From Pseudolabrys sp. (lineage in GTDB: Bacteria > Pseudomonadota > Alphaproteobacteria > Rhizobiales > Xanthobacteraceae): 34,663 nucleotides of DNA. Below are positions 24,745 through 33,067 of this stretch, piece by piece. How positions within the stretch are numbered: position 1 is the first letter of the stretch; every line of letters begins with the position of its first letter. The stretch spans positions 1-34,663 of the forward strand of contig JALHNV010000038.1 of assembly GCA_022843325.1 (NCBI GenBank), read 5' to 3'. The translations under genes and the position numbers were made by a program. The notes below the pieces were generated by a model. It was not told the origin of the DNA, ran no database searches, and saw only the letters and a program-made list of their open reading frames with translations.

Positions 24745-25707
24745 ATGAAGAAGCTGTTCCTCTTGATGTCTACACTGTGCGTCGCCGGGCTGGCGCACGG
24801 GCCTGCGCTGGCCGACGGTGAGACCATCGCGGTCTTCACCAAGAACCAGACCAACCCCTTCTTCGAGACGGTGCGCGTTGGCGCCGCGGCCGGCGCCAAG
24901 AGCGTCAATGCCAAGGTGATCCAGTATATCCCGATCAAGCCGGACAGCATTCCGGAACAGATGAGCCAGGTCGAGGACGCCATCGTCCGCAAGCCGGACG
25001 CCATCCTGTTCACGCCGGTCGACTACAAGGCGCTGGTGCCGGGCATCAACAAGATGACGGCGGCGAAAATCCCGGTCATCGGCATGACCGACCGCCCGGC
25101 CGGCGGCGACATCATTTCGTTCGTTGGCGTCGACGATTACCGGCTCGGTCTCGAGACCTCGCAGAACCTGTTCAAGGCGATGGGCGGCAAGGGCAATGTG
25201 ATCGCGCTGGAAGGCGTCAAGGGCACGCTGACCAGCACCGACCGCATGCGCGGCTTCACCGACGCGCTGAAGCAGTTCCCGGACGTCAAGCTGCTCGCGT
25301 CGCAGCCGGCCAACTATCAGCGCCTGCAGGCGTTGCAGGTGATGGAAAACCTGATGCAGACCCATCCGCAGATCGCCGGCGTCTTCGCCGCCAATGACGC
25401 GATGGCGACGGGCGTGGTCGAGGCGCTGGCCGGCGCCAACCGCAAGGCGCTGGTGGTCGGCATCAACGGCAGCAAGGAAGCCGTCGATCTGATCAAGGAA
25501 GGCAAGATGCACGCCAGCGGATCGTCCGATCCGTTCATGCAGGGCTGCCTCGGCGTTCTGGTGACCGTGCGCGCGCTGCGCAAGATGCCGGTGCCGAAGG
25601 AGCTCATGGTGACGCCGGTGATCATCGACAGCACCAACTGGCGCGACCATGACATTCCGGTGGAGAAGCGGTCGTGCCCGAAGCTTGACGAGGTTGCCGC
25701 CAAGTAG
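24745..25707 (+). CDS. Sugar-type ABC importer solute-binding protein (RbsB-like)
   Basis: This 320-residue periplasmic protein has a signal peptide (1-23, ending PALA before DGE). The mature part has the two-lobe RbsB pattern: ETIAVFTKNQTNPFFETVRVGA, VDYKALVPGINKMTAAKIPVI, VIALEGVKGTLTSTDRMRGF and VFAANDAMATGVVEAL. GAGGGAG upstream of the ATG is a strong ribosome-binding site. It closes the importer gene set and is followed by a probable terminator. Ligand identity cannot be read; the next genes (GMC oxidoreductase, ketopantoate-reductase-like) suggest an alcohol, polyol or hydroxy acid. Confidence 0.93.
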   Translation: MKKLFLLMSTLCVAGLAHGPALADGETIAVFTKNQTNPFFETVRVGAAAGAKSVNAKVIQYIPIKPDSIPEQMSQVEDAIVRKPDAILFTPVDYKALVPGINKMTAAKIPVIGMTDRPAGGDIISFVGVDDYRLGLETSQNLFKAMGGKGNVIALEGVKGTLTSTDRMRGFTDALKQFPDVKLLASQPANYQRLQALQVMENLMQTHPQIAGVFAANDAMATGVVEALAGANRKALVVGINGSKEAVDLIKEGKMHASGSSDPFMQGCLGVLVTVRALRKMPVPKELMVTPVIIDSTNWRDHDIPVEKRSCPKLDEVAAK

Positions 25708-25728
25708 GACGACGGCGTCGTGCAAACA

Positions 25729-25766
25729 GGCGGCGATGCTCGGGCCGATCCGCGAGCGTCGCCGCC
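25729..25766 (+). terminator. Probable transcription terminator after the importer genes
   Basis: Arms 25729-25742 and 25753-25766 pair over 14 positions with one G-U wobble around a 10-base loop. GATTTCATTATAA follows, a T-rich though not perfect tract. It would end or attenuate the importer transcript before the GMC gene. Confidence 0.6.
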
Positions 25767-25803
25767 GATTTCATTATAACCGGCAGACAGGTTACGAGCG
25801 TCG

Positions 25804-27477
25804 ATGTTGAATCCTGATTATCTGATCATCGGCGGCGGCAGCGCCGGCGCGGTGCTGGCGGCGCGGCTGTCGGAGAACCCGGCGACCCGCGTGCTGCTGG
25901 TCGAGGCCGGTAAAGATACGGCACCCGGCGCGGTGCCGGCCGATGTCGACGACCTGTTTCCGTCCTCCTCGCTCAATCCGCAGTACTTCTGGCCAGGCCT
26001 TAAGGCGCAGCGCCGCGACGGCGGCCCGCTGCATCCGTTTCCGCAGGCGCGCATCATGGGCGGCGGCTCCAGCATCATGGGGATGTGGGCGCTGCGCGGC
26101 GTGCCGTCGGATTTCGAGGCCTGGGTGAAAGCGGGTGCCGACGGCTGGGGCTGGAACGACCTGCTGCCTTATTACCGTAAGCTCGAGAACGATCTCGACC
26201 GCGACCGCAGCCAGACCACGCCTGCGCCCTACACCATCCGGCGGCCGCCGCATCAAGACTGGCCGCCTTTTGCGCACGCCATGGAGCGCGCCGCCCATGC
26301 GCGCGGGCTGCCGGCGGTAGCGGATATCAATGAGAACCCGGGGCAGGGCTTCTTCCCGATGCCGATCAGCCAGAGCGAGGCAACGCGGTCGTCCAGCGCC
26401 AGCGCTTACCTCACGGCCGTGGTTCGCCGCCGTCCCAATCTGGCGATCATGACCGAGGCCCTGGTCACGCGCATCAGGTTCGACGGTCTGCGCGCGTCCG
26501 GCGCTACGGTGCGGCGGGCGGGCGAACTGACCGACATCGATGCAGGCGAAGTCATTCTGTCCGCCGGCGCGGTGCATTCGCCGGCGATGCTGCTGCGCGC
26601 CGGCATCGGCCCGGCCGACGAACTGGCCCGCTTCGGCATTACGCCGCTGGCGGTGCGGGCGGGTGTCGGGCGGAATCTGCAGAACCATCCCTATCTCAAT
26701 TTCGCGCTGACGCTGCCGGCCAATGCCCGGGCGCCCGAGCATTTGCGTCACTTCGCGGTGGCGGGCCTGCGGCTGTCGTCCGGCCTGGCCAACTGTCCCG
26801 AGGCCGACCTGCTGATCTTCGCCATTGCCCGGGTCAGCGGCCACGGTTTCGGCCCGGCGCTGGCGATGGTCGGCGCCGGCGTCTATGCGCCGTTCTCGCG
26901 CGGGCAGGTGACGCTCAACAGCACCGATGCCGGCGTCGAGCCGCATATCGCTTTGTCGCTGCTGAGCGATCCGCGCGATGCGCCGCGCATGGTGCAGGCC
27001 GCGCGCTACGCCGAAGACTTGATGCTCGATCCGCAGGTCGCGGCCACCTTCAACGACGCCTTCCTGCTGCCGCCGACCTTGGCGCTGAACCAGTTCAACC
27101 GGCCGGGCGTGGCGGGCAAGCTGGCGGCGAAGGCCTTCAGCGTCGTCCTCAACGCACCCCCGGCGCTCAGCCGCGGCGTGCTGAACCGTGTGCTGCGGCC
27201 CGGCCGCTGGATCGGCAACCGCGATCGCCGCTCCGCTCTGTCGGACAATGAGATTCTGGAGGCGGCGGCGCCCATGGGCCACGTCACCAGCACCTGTTCG
27301 ATCGGCCGGCGCGACGATCCCATGGCCGTGGTCGATACACAGTGCCGCGTCATCGGTATCCAGAACCTGCGGGTGGTCGATGCCTCGGTGATGCCCAGCG
27401 TTCCCAGCGCCAACACCAATCTCACCACCATCATGGTGGCCGAGCGCGCCGCCGATCTAATCTCTGCGGCGCGGTGA
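25804..27477 (+). CDS. GMC-family FAD-dependent oxidoreductase
   Basis: This 557-residue flavoprotein of the glucose-methanol-choline family has the N-terminal FAD motif YLIIGGGSAGAVLAARLSE with LLVEAG. GMC signature 1 reads GGGSSIMGMWALRGVPSDF, with Met where many members have Asn, a variant I have seen in other GMC proteins. GMC signature 2 is AGAVHSPAMLLRAGIGP. The catalytic pair appears as His493 (GHVTSTCSIG) and Asn537 (SANTNLTT). The family oxidises alcohols, polyols and choline-like compounds. It is separated from the importer by a probable terminator but lies on the same strand and is followed 14 bases later by the reductase-like gene. The substrate is probably what the importer brings in. 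Confidence 0.92.
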   Translation: MLNPDYLIIGGGSAGAVLAARLSENPATRVLLVEAGKDTAPGAVPADVDDLFPSSSLNPQYFWPGLKAQRRDGGPLHPFPQARIMGGGSSIMGMWALRGVPSDFEAWVKAGADGWGWNDLLPYYRKLENDLDRDRSQTTPAPYTIRRPPHQDWPPFAHAMERAAHARGLPAVADINENPGQGFFPMPISQSEATRSSSASAYLTAVVRRRPNLAIMTEALVTRIRFDGLRASGATVRRAGELTDIDAGEVILSAGAVHSPAMLLRAGIGPADELARFGITPLAVRAGVGRNLQNHPYLNFALTLPANARAPEHLRHFAVAGLRLSSGLANCPEADLLIFAIARVSGHGFGPALAMVGAGVYAPFSRGQVTLNSTDAGVEPHIALSLLSDPRDAPRMVQAARYAEDLMLDPQVAATFNDAFLLPPTLALNQFNRPGVAGKLAAKAFSVVLNAPPALSRGVLNRVLRPGRWIGNRDRRSALSDNEILEAAAPMGHVTSTCSIGRRDDPMAVVDTQCRVIGIQNLRVVDASVMPSVPSANTNLTTIMVAERAADLISAAR

Positions 27478-27491
27478 AACAGGACAGAGGA

Positions 27492-28523
27492 ATGTCGCAG
27501 AAAATTGCGGTTCTCGGCAGCGGCGCCAACGGCGCGTCGATCGGCGCCGACCTGACCAAAGCCGGGCTGGATGTGGTGCTGATCGACCAGTGGCCCGAAC
27601 ACGTCCAGGCCATGCGCCAACGCGGCATCCGCATCGAGATGCCGGGCGAAACGCTGGCGCTGCCGGTGCGCGCCTATAACCTCTGCGACGTCTGCACCTT
27701 CACCAACCAGTTCGATGTCGTGCTGCTGCTGATGAAGGCCTATGACACGCGCTGGGCCTGCCAACTGATCGAGCCGTATTTGAAGCCGCATGGCCTGCTT
27801 GCCGGCGTGCAGAACGGCATGACCACCGACGTCATCGCCGAGGTGGTCGGGCCGCAACGCACGATGGGCTGCGTCATCGAAATCTCGTCGACCATGTTCG
27901 ACCCCGGCGTGGTGACGCGCGACTCGCCGCCGTCGCGCTCCTGGTTCGCGGTCGGCGGCATCCACCCGTCGACGGCGGGTCGCGAGGCCGAGGTCGGCGA
28001 CCTGCTGAAGCATTCCGGCGCGGTCGAATATGCCGCCGACATCCGCGCCAGCAAATGGATGAAGCTGGTCAGCAATGCAACCACGCTGGTGTCGACCGCG
28101 CTGCTCGGCTTGTCGATCCACGAGGCGGCGAAACTGCCGGCGATGCGCGACCTGATGCTGCGGTCCGGTCAGGAGGCGCTGGATACCGGTGCCGCACTCG
28201 GCCATCCGGCGTTGCCCATATTCGGCCTGAAACCCGACGATGTCCGGCAGTCGAACCGTCTGGTCGAGACGTTGCTCGATACCTTGCTGACCGGCTTTAC
28301 CCTGCCGAACACCCTGACGACGGTGCTGCAGGACTGGATGAAGGGCCGCAAAAGCGAGGCCGACAGTCTCAACGGTCAGGTCGTCGCGGAGGCCGAACGG
28401 CTCGGGCTGTCGGCGCCGGTCAATGCCGCCATCGTCGCTTTGGCGCGCCGGATCGAGCAGGGCACGCTGAAACCGCACCCGTCAAATCTGGGCCTGTTGC
28501 GGGAGATGGCAGAGCGGAAGTGA
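27492..28523 (+). CDS. Ketopantoate reductase family (PanE/ApbA-like) oxidoreductase
   Basis: This 343-residue NAD(P)-dependent enzyme has the dinucleotide motif VLGSGANGASIG (7-18), Lys188/Lys191 and Asn195 in SKWMKLVSNATT (the PanE catalytic lysine region), and Glu289 in SEADSLNG (the PanE substrate glutamate). It therefore has a complete active site. AGAGG at 27486-27490 supports ATG 27492; the longer open frame starting at 27342 overlaps the GMC gene and is not used. Catabolic operons often carry PanE-like paralogues that reduce or oxidise 2-keto or hydroxy acids other than ketopantoate. That is likely here, paired with the GMC enzyme. A housekeeping pantothenate role is less likely in this context. 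Confidence 0.9.
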   Translation: MSQKIAVLGSGANGASIGADLTKAGLDVVLIDQWPEHVQAMRQRGIRIEMPGETLALPVRAYNLCDVCTFTNQFDVVLLLMKAYDTRWACQLIEPYLKPHGLLAGVQNGMTTDVIAEVVGPQRTMGCVIEISSTMFDPGVVTRDSPPSRSWFAVGGIHPSTAGREAEVGDLLKHSGAVEYAADIRASKWMKLVSNATTLVSTALLGLSIHEAAKLPAMRDLMLRSGQEALDTGAALGHPALPIFGLKPDDVRQSNRLVETLLDTLLTGFTLPNTLTTVLQDWMKGRKSEADSLNGQVVAEAERLGLSAPVNAAIVALARRIEQGTLKPHPSNLGLLREMAERK

Positions 28524-28558
28524 TTATAGCCGACGACTTTGTCAGGCGAACGCGACAT

Positions 28559-28594
28559 CGATGCGGTGCCGGCCTATGCCGCGGCACCGCATCG
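28559..28594. terminator. Hairpin between convergent genes, candidate bidirectional terminator
   Basis: Arms 28559-28571 and 28582-28594 are perfect 13-base reverse complements around a 10-base loop. It lies between the stop codons of the plus-strand PanE-like gene and the minus-strand Bug gene. Neither side has a T-run, so it may act as an RNA 3'-end stabiliser or a Rho-linked barrier instead. Confidence 0.55.
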
Positions 28595-28604
28595 TCGCCG
28601 GGTG

Positions 28605-29576
28605 TCACTGAACCTTGATATTACCTTCCTTGATGACGCGGCTCCATTTCGTCATATCCTTGCTCAGCATCGCGTCGTATTCCGCTTGCCCGCCGTACTG
28701 GGCCTCGGCGCCGAAGCCTTTGACCTTTTCAATAACGGCCGGATCTCCGAGGGCGGCCGCAAGCTCCTTCCGCAGCCGCGCCAGCGCGTCGGCGGGCGTA
28801 TTGGCCGGCGCCATGATGGCGTACCAGGTCATGCCCTCGAATCCGGGCAGGCCCTGCTCGGCGACGGTCGGGATTTCCGGCGCGATCTTGGAGCGCTGCG
28901 CGCTGGTGATGCCGAAGCTCTTGAGCTTGCCGGCGCGCACCTGCGGCAATGACCACACGATCGTGTCAAAACTGAAATGGATCTGGCCTTCGGTGAGTTC
29001 GGTGAAGGCCTGGACGCCGGTCCGGTACGGCACGTGGATCGCATCGATGCCCGCCTGCAGCTTGAACATCTCGCCGATCAGATGCGTGATGGTGCCGTTG
29101 CCGCTGGAGGCGAAGTTGAGCTTGCCGGGATTTTCCTTGGCATAGGCAATCAGCTCTTTCATCGAATTGGCGGGTACCCGGGGGCTGATCAGTAACAGGT
29201 TGGGCGATTGGGCGACCAGCCCGACCGGGACGAAGTCCTTGGTCACGTCATAGCTGAGCTTCGGCTTGGTGAGCGGCAGCACCACCAGCGTACTGACGGT
29301 CGCAAAAAAGATTGTGTATCCATCCGCGGGAGCCTTCGCGACGGCGCTGGCGGCAATCTCGCCGCCGGCGCCGGCGCGGTTATCGACAACCACGGGCTGG
29401 CCCAGTCCCTTGCTCATCTGTTCAGCGACGGTACGGCCGATCGCATCGGTCGCACCGCCGGGTCCGAACGGCAGAACCATGGTGACGGGACGCGTCGGAA
29501 AGGACTGGGCCAGTGCCGGCGTCACCACGGACGACGCCATCAGGATTGCAGCGAGAGCGAGACGTTTCGAGCGCAT
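28605..29576 (-). CDS. Bug-family tripartite tricarboxylate transporter solute-binding protein
   Basis: This 323-residue periplasmic protein has a signal peptide (1-23, ending PALA before QSFP). The mature start QSFPTRPVTMVLPFGPGGATDAIGR is the family hallmark, as are VVDNRAGAGGEIAASAVAKAPADGYT and, later, GKLNFASSGNGTITHLIGEMF. Bug proteins bind carboxylates and amino-acid-like anions. No TctA/TctB membrane genes are present, as is common for Bug proteins in proteobacteria, so it either shares a distant transporter or acts as a sensor. It starts 19 bases after the lyase gene with GGGGAGGAAG as ribosome-binding site, and is the last gene of the minus-strand operon. Confidence 0.93.
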   Translation of the reverse strand: MRSKRLALAAILMASSVVTPALAQSFPTRPVTMVLPFGPGGATDAIGRTVAEQMSKGLGQPVVVDNRAGAGGEIAASAVAKAPADGYTIFFATVSTLVVLPLTKPKLSYDVTKDFVPVGLVAQSPNLLLISPRVPANSMKELIAYAKENPGKLNFASSGNGTITHLIGEMFKLQAGIDAIHVPYRTGVQAFTELTEGQIHFSFDTIVWSLPQVRAGKLKSFGITSAQRSKIAPEIPTVAEQGLPGFEGMTWYAIMAPANTPADALARLRKELAAALGDPAVIEKVKGFGAEAQYGGQAEYDAMLSKDMTKWSRVIKEGNIKVQ

Positions 29577-29595
29577 AAACTTCCTCCCCGTTGTT

Positions 29596-30477
29596 TCAGT
29601 GGTGTTTCGATTCGGTATCCGGCCGGTTGCCGGCAAGCGCCTTGCGGGCGGTCTCGGCCATGGCGACGTCGATCATGCGGCCATCGACCGTTGCCGTTGC
29701 CTCGCCGCGGGCCACGGCCGCCTCGAATGTGGAAATCACCCGCGCGTAATACTCGAGTTCGGCAGGCGAGCGGCCATACAGCCGGTTGCTCGGTTCGATC
29801 TGGTCCGGGTGAATCAGCATGCGGCCGCGGTAGCCGAGCCGGCGCGACAATGCCGTGTCGCGTTCGAAGCCGTCTTTGTCCCGGAGATCGGTAAAGGCTC
29901 CGTCCAGCGGAACGGCAATCCCGGCAGCGCGTGCGCCGAGCAGCATGTGCGCCCGCGCATGCATCAGTTCCGGTCCTTCGGACGACCATTCACATCCCAG
30001 ATCGTTCATGAGGTCGGCATCGCGGGCACCGCCGAACACGATAGAGACAACGCGCGGCGACGCCGTGACGAGGGCATGACAGTGCAGGACGGCGCGGGCA
30101 CTTTCCGCCGTCAGGATGATCCGGGTCGTTCCGGGCGCAATGCCGCGGTCTTTCTCCAGGAGCTCCAGGTGGGCGCCGATTTCCTGTACCTGCTCCACCG
30201 TATCGACCTTTGGAATGAAAAGTCCGGCCACGCCGGGGGCGCCGACAATCGCGTCGAGATCGGCGCTGAAGAATGCGGTGTCGATAGCATTGGTGCGGAC
30301 CCAGGCGCGTGCATTGGCGATCCGGGCGGCGTAGTCGCGGATCAGCGCGCGGGCATTGGCTTTCTCGGCGGGCGGAACGGAGTCTTCGAGATCCAGGATG
30401 AAACAATCCGCGCCCAGCGACGCCGTCTTGTCCAGCATCTTTTGCCGGTTGCCGGGAATGTAGAGAAAGCTACGCAT
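29596..30477 (-). CDS. CitE/HpcH-family CoA-ester lyase
   Basis: This 293-residue TIM-barrel lyase of the citrate lyase beta subunit/malyl-CoA lyase family begins MRSFLYIPGNRQKMLDKT. The family motifs are LDLEDSVPPAEK (phosphate and metal region), LFIPKVDT, ILTAESARAV (catalytic and metal Glu) and VFGGARDADLMNDLG (metal Asp), followed by LIHPDQIEPSN. Members cleave citryl-, citramalyl- or malyl-CoA into an acyl-CoA and a keto acid. The start at 30477 overlaps the CoA-transferase gene by eight bases, so the transferase most likely supplies its CoA-ester substrate. The exact ester is unknown. Confidence 0.92.
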   Translation of the reverse strand: MRSFLYIPGNRQKMLDKTASLGADCFILDLEDSVPPAEKANARALIRDYAARIANARAWVRTNAIDTAFFSADLDAIVGAPGVAGLFIPKVDTVEQVQEIGAHLELLEKDRGIAPGTTRIILTAESARAVLHCHALVTASPRVVSIVFGGARDADLMNDLGCEWSSEGPELMHARAHMLLGARAAGIAVPLDGAFTDLRDKDGFERDTALSRRLGYRGRMLIHPDQIEPSNRLYGRSPAELEYYARVISTFEAAVARGEATATVDGRMIDVAMAETARKALAGNRPDTESKHH

Positions 30478-31711
30478 TGGCGCGTTCCCGCTCGAGCCGC
30501 TGACCGCCATCGCGATGGCCGAGCCGCGTCACGCCCGACGACACCAGTTTTTCAATCTCGGACGGCGAATATCCGGCGCCGGACAGGATTTCCTCCGAGT
30601 GCTCGCCGATGACCGGCGGCAGCCGTTCGATCGACGGTCCGTCCTGGTCGAGCAGGACAGGATTGCGGACCGCCTTCACGGTGCCGCCGTTGCGGCCCTT
30701 GACGTCAACCAGGACTTTGCGGTCGACGATGTGCTTGTCCTCGAAGACCTGCCGATAGTCCTTGACGATGGAGCAGGGGACGCCGGCTTTCACGAGCTGG
30801 TCTTCCAGTTCTTCCGCGAAGCGTTCGCGCACGGCGGCGGTCACCAATGCCGAAACCGCGTCTTCGTTGGCCTTGCGGCTGACATAGGTGACAAAGCGCG
30901 GATCGCTGAGGTGCGCCTCGAGCTTGAGCGTCTGCATGATGCGTTCGAAGGTGCGGTTGTTGGGACAGCCGATCGCGACATAGAATCCGTCGCGCGTTTC
31001 GAACAGTTCATAGGGTGCAGCCAGCCGGTGCCGGCGCCCGAGCGCCTTGGGCGGCTTGCCGGTGGCGAAATATTCGGCGGTCTCCAGCATCGCCGCCGAG
31101 ATGGACGCTTCGACCAGCGAAACATCGGCCGTGCGTCCCTCGCCGGTTCGCCCGGCGCCGACCAGTCCGGACAGGATGGCATAGGTCGCGAACATGGCGC
31201 CCATGACGTCGCCGGTCTGGAGACCCGGCCGCATCGGCATCTGGTCGGGTTCGCCGGTGATCGAGAGCGACCCTGACGCCGCCTCGATGATCAGATTCAC
31301 AGCGGCGCGATTTTTGTGCGGGCCGGTCTGCCCGAAGCCCGATACCGAGGTGTAGACGATGCGCTTGTTCACGGCCCGGACATCATCGGCGCCGAGCCCC
31401 ATTTTGATCATCACGCCGGGGCGGAAATTTTCCAGCAGCACGTCGCTTCCGGCGGCGAGGCGAAGCACGATCTCGCGCGCTTCGGGGCGCTTCAGGTCCA
31501 GCGCGAGGCTGCGCTTGTTGCGGTTGAGGGCGGCGAAACTTGCGCTTTCGCCGTTCACCATCGGCGGCGAGGCGCGCGACATGTCGCCGGTATCGGGCGG
31601 CTCGATCTTGATGACCTCGGCCCCCATGTCGCCGAGCAGCATTCCGCAGAACGGCCCGGCAATAAAGTTTGCAAATTCAAGCACTTTGATGCCGGCAAGG
31701 GGTTGGCTCAT
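30470..31711 (-). CDS. Class III (CaiB/BaiF-type) CoA-transferase
   Basis: This 413-residue enzyme begins PLAGIKVLEFANFIAGPFCG and has the GAEVIKIEPP, NRNKRSLALDL and DVLLENFRPGV segments. Asp168 in LQTGDVMGAMFA fits the catalytic aspartate that forms the aspartyl-CoA intermediate. The family transfers CoA from one acyl-CoA to another carboxylate with high specificity, for example to citramalate, malate, itaconate or carnitine. It overlaps the CitE-like lyase gene and lies under a likely LacI operator at 31740-31757. The pair suggests activation of a hydroxy-dicarboxylate followed by retro-aldol cleavage. Confidence 0.93.
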   Translation of the reverse strand: MSQPLAGIKVLEFANFIAGPFCGMLLGDMGAEVIKIEPPDTGDMSRASPPMVNGESASFAALNRNKRSLALDLKRPEAREIVLRLAAGSDVLLENFRPGVMIKMGLGADDVRAVNKRIVYTSVSGFGQTGPHKNRAAVNLIIEAASGSLSITGEPDQMPMRPGLQTGDVMGAMFATYAILSGLVGAGRTGEGRTADVSLVEASISAAMLETAEYFATGKPPKALGRRHRLAAPYELFETRDGFYVAIGCPNNRTFERIMQTLKLEAHLSDPRFVTYVSRKANEDAVSALVTAAVRERFAEELEDQLVKAGVPCSIVKDYRQVFEDKHIVDRKVLVDVKGRNGGTVKAVRNPVLLDQDGPSIERLPPVIGEHSEEILSGAGYSPSEIEKLVSSGVTRLGHRDGGQRLERERANA

Positions 31712-31739
31712 GGGTCGCAGGGTCCTTCAAGAACGCTAG

Positions 31740-31757
31740 TGATCAACCGTTTGATCA
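31740..31757. promoter_or_regulatory. 18-base LacI-type operator between lacI-family gene and CoA-transferase gene
   Basis: TGATCAACCGTTTGATCA has 7-base arms (TGATCAA and TTGATCA) and a central CG, the classic LacI-family operator form. It lies 29 bases upstream of the CoA-transferase start and just downstream of the regulator's stop codon. It is the natural target of the LacI-family protein encoded next to it. Confidence 0.75.
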
Positions 31758-31795
31758 TAAGGCCATGCTACTGCGGCGCGGGCAGAACGCAACAG

Positions 31796-32815
31796 CTATT
31801 CGGACGTTTTCACCGCGAGCGTGCTGCCCCGATCGATGAGGTGGACGGGCAGGGTCACATTCATGATCGTCTGCTTGACCGGTGATCCGCCGGCCAGGCT
31901 TTCGATCAGCCGTTCGGTGGCGACACGCGCCATATCGTCGGTTGGCAGACACACGCTGGTCAGCTCAGGCGAGTTCGAGGCGCTGTAGCCGACCAAAGAC
32001 AGGTCCTCCGGCACCTTCAAACCGGCGCGCTGGATGGCGGCCATCGCGCCCTCGAGCGGTACGCTGTGCACGGAAAAGATCGCCGTGGGCCGTTCCGCGG
32101 CAGGCCGCGCGAGCATCGCTTTGACGCAGGCGTATCCGCTGCTGCGGTCGGTGAGATCGCGAAACACGAGATCCTCCGCCACCGGACAGCCGCTCTCGGC
32201 CAAGGCGGCGCGATAGCCGGCCTCGCGCAGACCCATGTTGCTGATGATGCTGCGTCCGGCGAGAAAGGCAATCCGGCGGTGACCGAGTTGCGCCAGATGA
32301 TGGCCGCCGAGCCAGCCGGTGTTGAAATCGTCGGGGCCGATCCAGGGGTCGGCGCTGCCGCTCCGCCGCCGGTTCAGCAGGACATAGGGGAGACCACGCT
32401 CGCGCAGCCAGTCGATCGCCGGGTCCTCATGCTGCGCTGTCGCGATCAGAAGGCCGTCGACATGCCCCTCGGCCAGCGTTGTCACCACGCGCTTGAAACG
32501 GTCAGGGTTGTCATCGGTATCGCACAGGATGACGTCGTAGCCGGCTGCCGACGCGGTGCGTTCGACGGCACGAAACAGAAATGAGTGAAAGGGGTTGGTG
32601 ATGTCGGGCGTCAGCATCGCCAGGATGTTGGTCCGGCGCGAGCGCAGCGAGCGGGCGATGCGGTTCGGCAGGTAGTTGCTGCTCTGTGCAATCGAGAGGA
32701 TCAGACGGCGCTTTTCGTCGGAAATGCGCGCCAGAGGATCGCCGCGCAGGACGCGGGACACCAGCGATACGTCAACGCCGACCTGGCGGGCTATGGTTCC
32801 GAGGGTGACTGCCAT
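31796..32815 (-). CDS. LacI-family transcriptional regulator
   Basis: This 339-residue repressor has an N-terminal helix-turn-helix (TLGTIARQVGVDVSLVSRVL, residues 4-23) and hinge helix (YLPNRIARSLRSRRT, near 48-62). The sugar-binding-protein-like effector domain follows (NILAMLTPDITNPF, LAQLGHRRIAFLAG, and LSLVGYSASNSPELTSV near the end). It is transcribed in the same direction as, and 84 bases upstream of, the CoA-transferase operon, and the intervening operator suggests direct repression of that operon. Ligands of this family extend beyond sugars to organic acids, which fits the operon's content. Confidence 0.92.
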   Translation of the reverse strand: MAVTLGTIARQVGVDVSLVSRVLRGDPLARISDEKRRLILSIAQSSNYLPNRIARSLRSRRTNILAMLTPDITNPFHSFLFRAVERTASAAGYDVILCDTDDNPDRFKRVVTTLAEGHVDGLLIATAQHEDPAIDWLRERGLPYVLLNRRRSGSADPWIGPDDFNTGWLGGHHLAQLGHRRIAFLAGRSIISNMGLREAGYRAALAESGCPVAEDLVFRDLTDRSSGYACVKAMLARPAAERPTAIFSVHSVPLEGAMAAIQRAGLKVPEDLSLVGYSASNSPELTSVCLPTDDMARVATERLIESLAGGSPVKQTIMNVTLPVHLIDRGSTLAVKTSE

Positions 32816-33067
32816 GATCGAGATCTGCTTCGTATCGCGTTATCTGTGGCAGCTTGCGCAGGGATAAGCAACGGCGCCGGGACGTGTGCGGATCCCGCGA
32901 TCGGGTCTCGAACGTTTACATGTGCTTTGGGCCTGTGGTGCAGCGGCTCCCGGTTCGGACCCAGAGCGAGGATGTCAGGCCGCCCGTGACCGGGGGGCGC
33001 CTCGATTGCCATGATCGAATGCATCAAGGCCGGATGGCGGGCGGGTGCCGATACCTGCGACCGGCAA
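32816..33067. other. Intergenic region upstream of the LacI-family gene
   Basis: These 252 bases lie between two minus-strand regulator genes and must hold the LacI-family gene's promoter, but no clear -35/-10 pair stands out to me. Plus-strand open frames here are antisense shadows. A T-arm-like GGTTCGGACCC near 32955 is not part of a tRNA. Confidence 0.4.

Noticed and set aside
32915-32980. tRNA-like segment (GGTTCGGACCC with an upstream GTGGTGCAGCGG)
   Set aside because: The T-arm resemblance is isolated. No acceptor stem, anticodon arm or CCA-adjacent pairing could be found.
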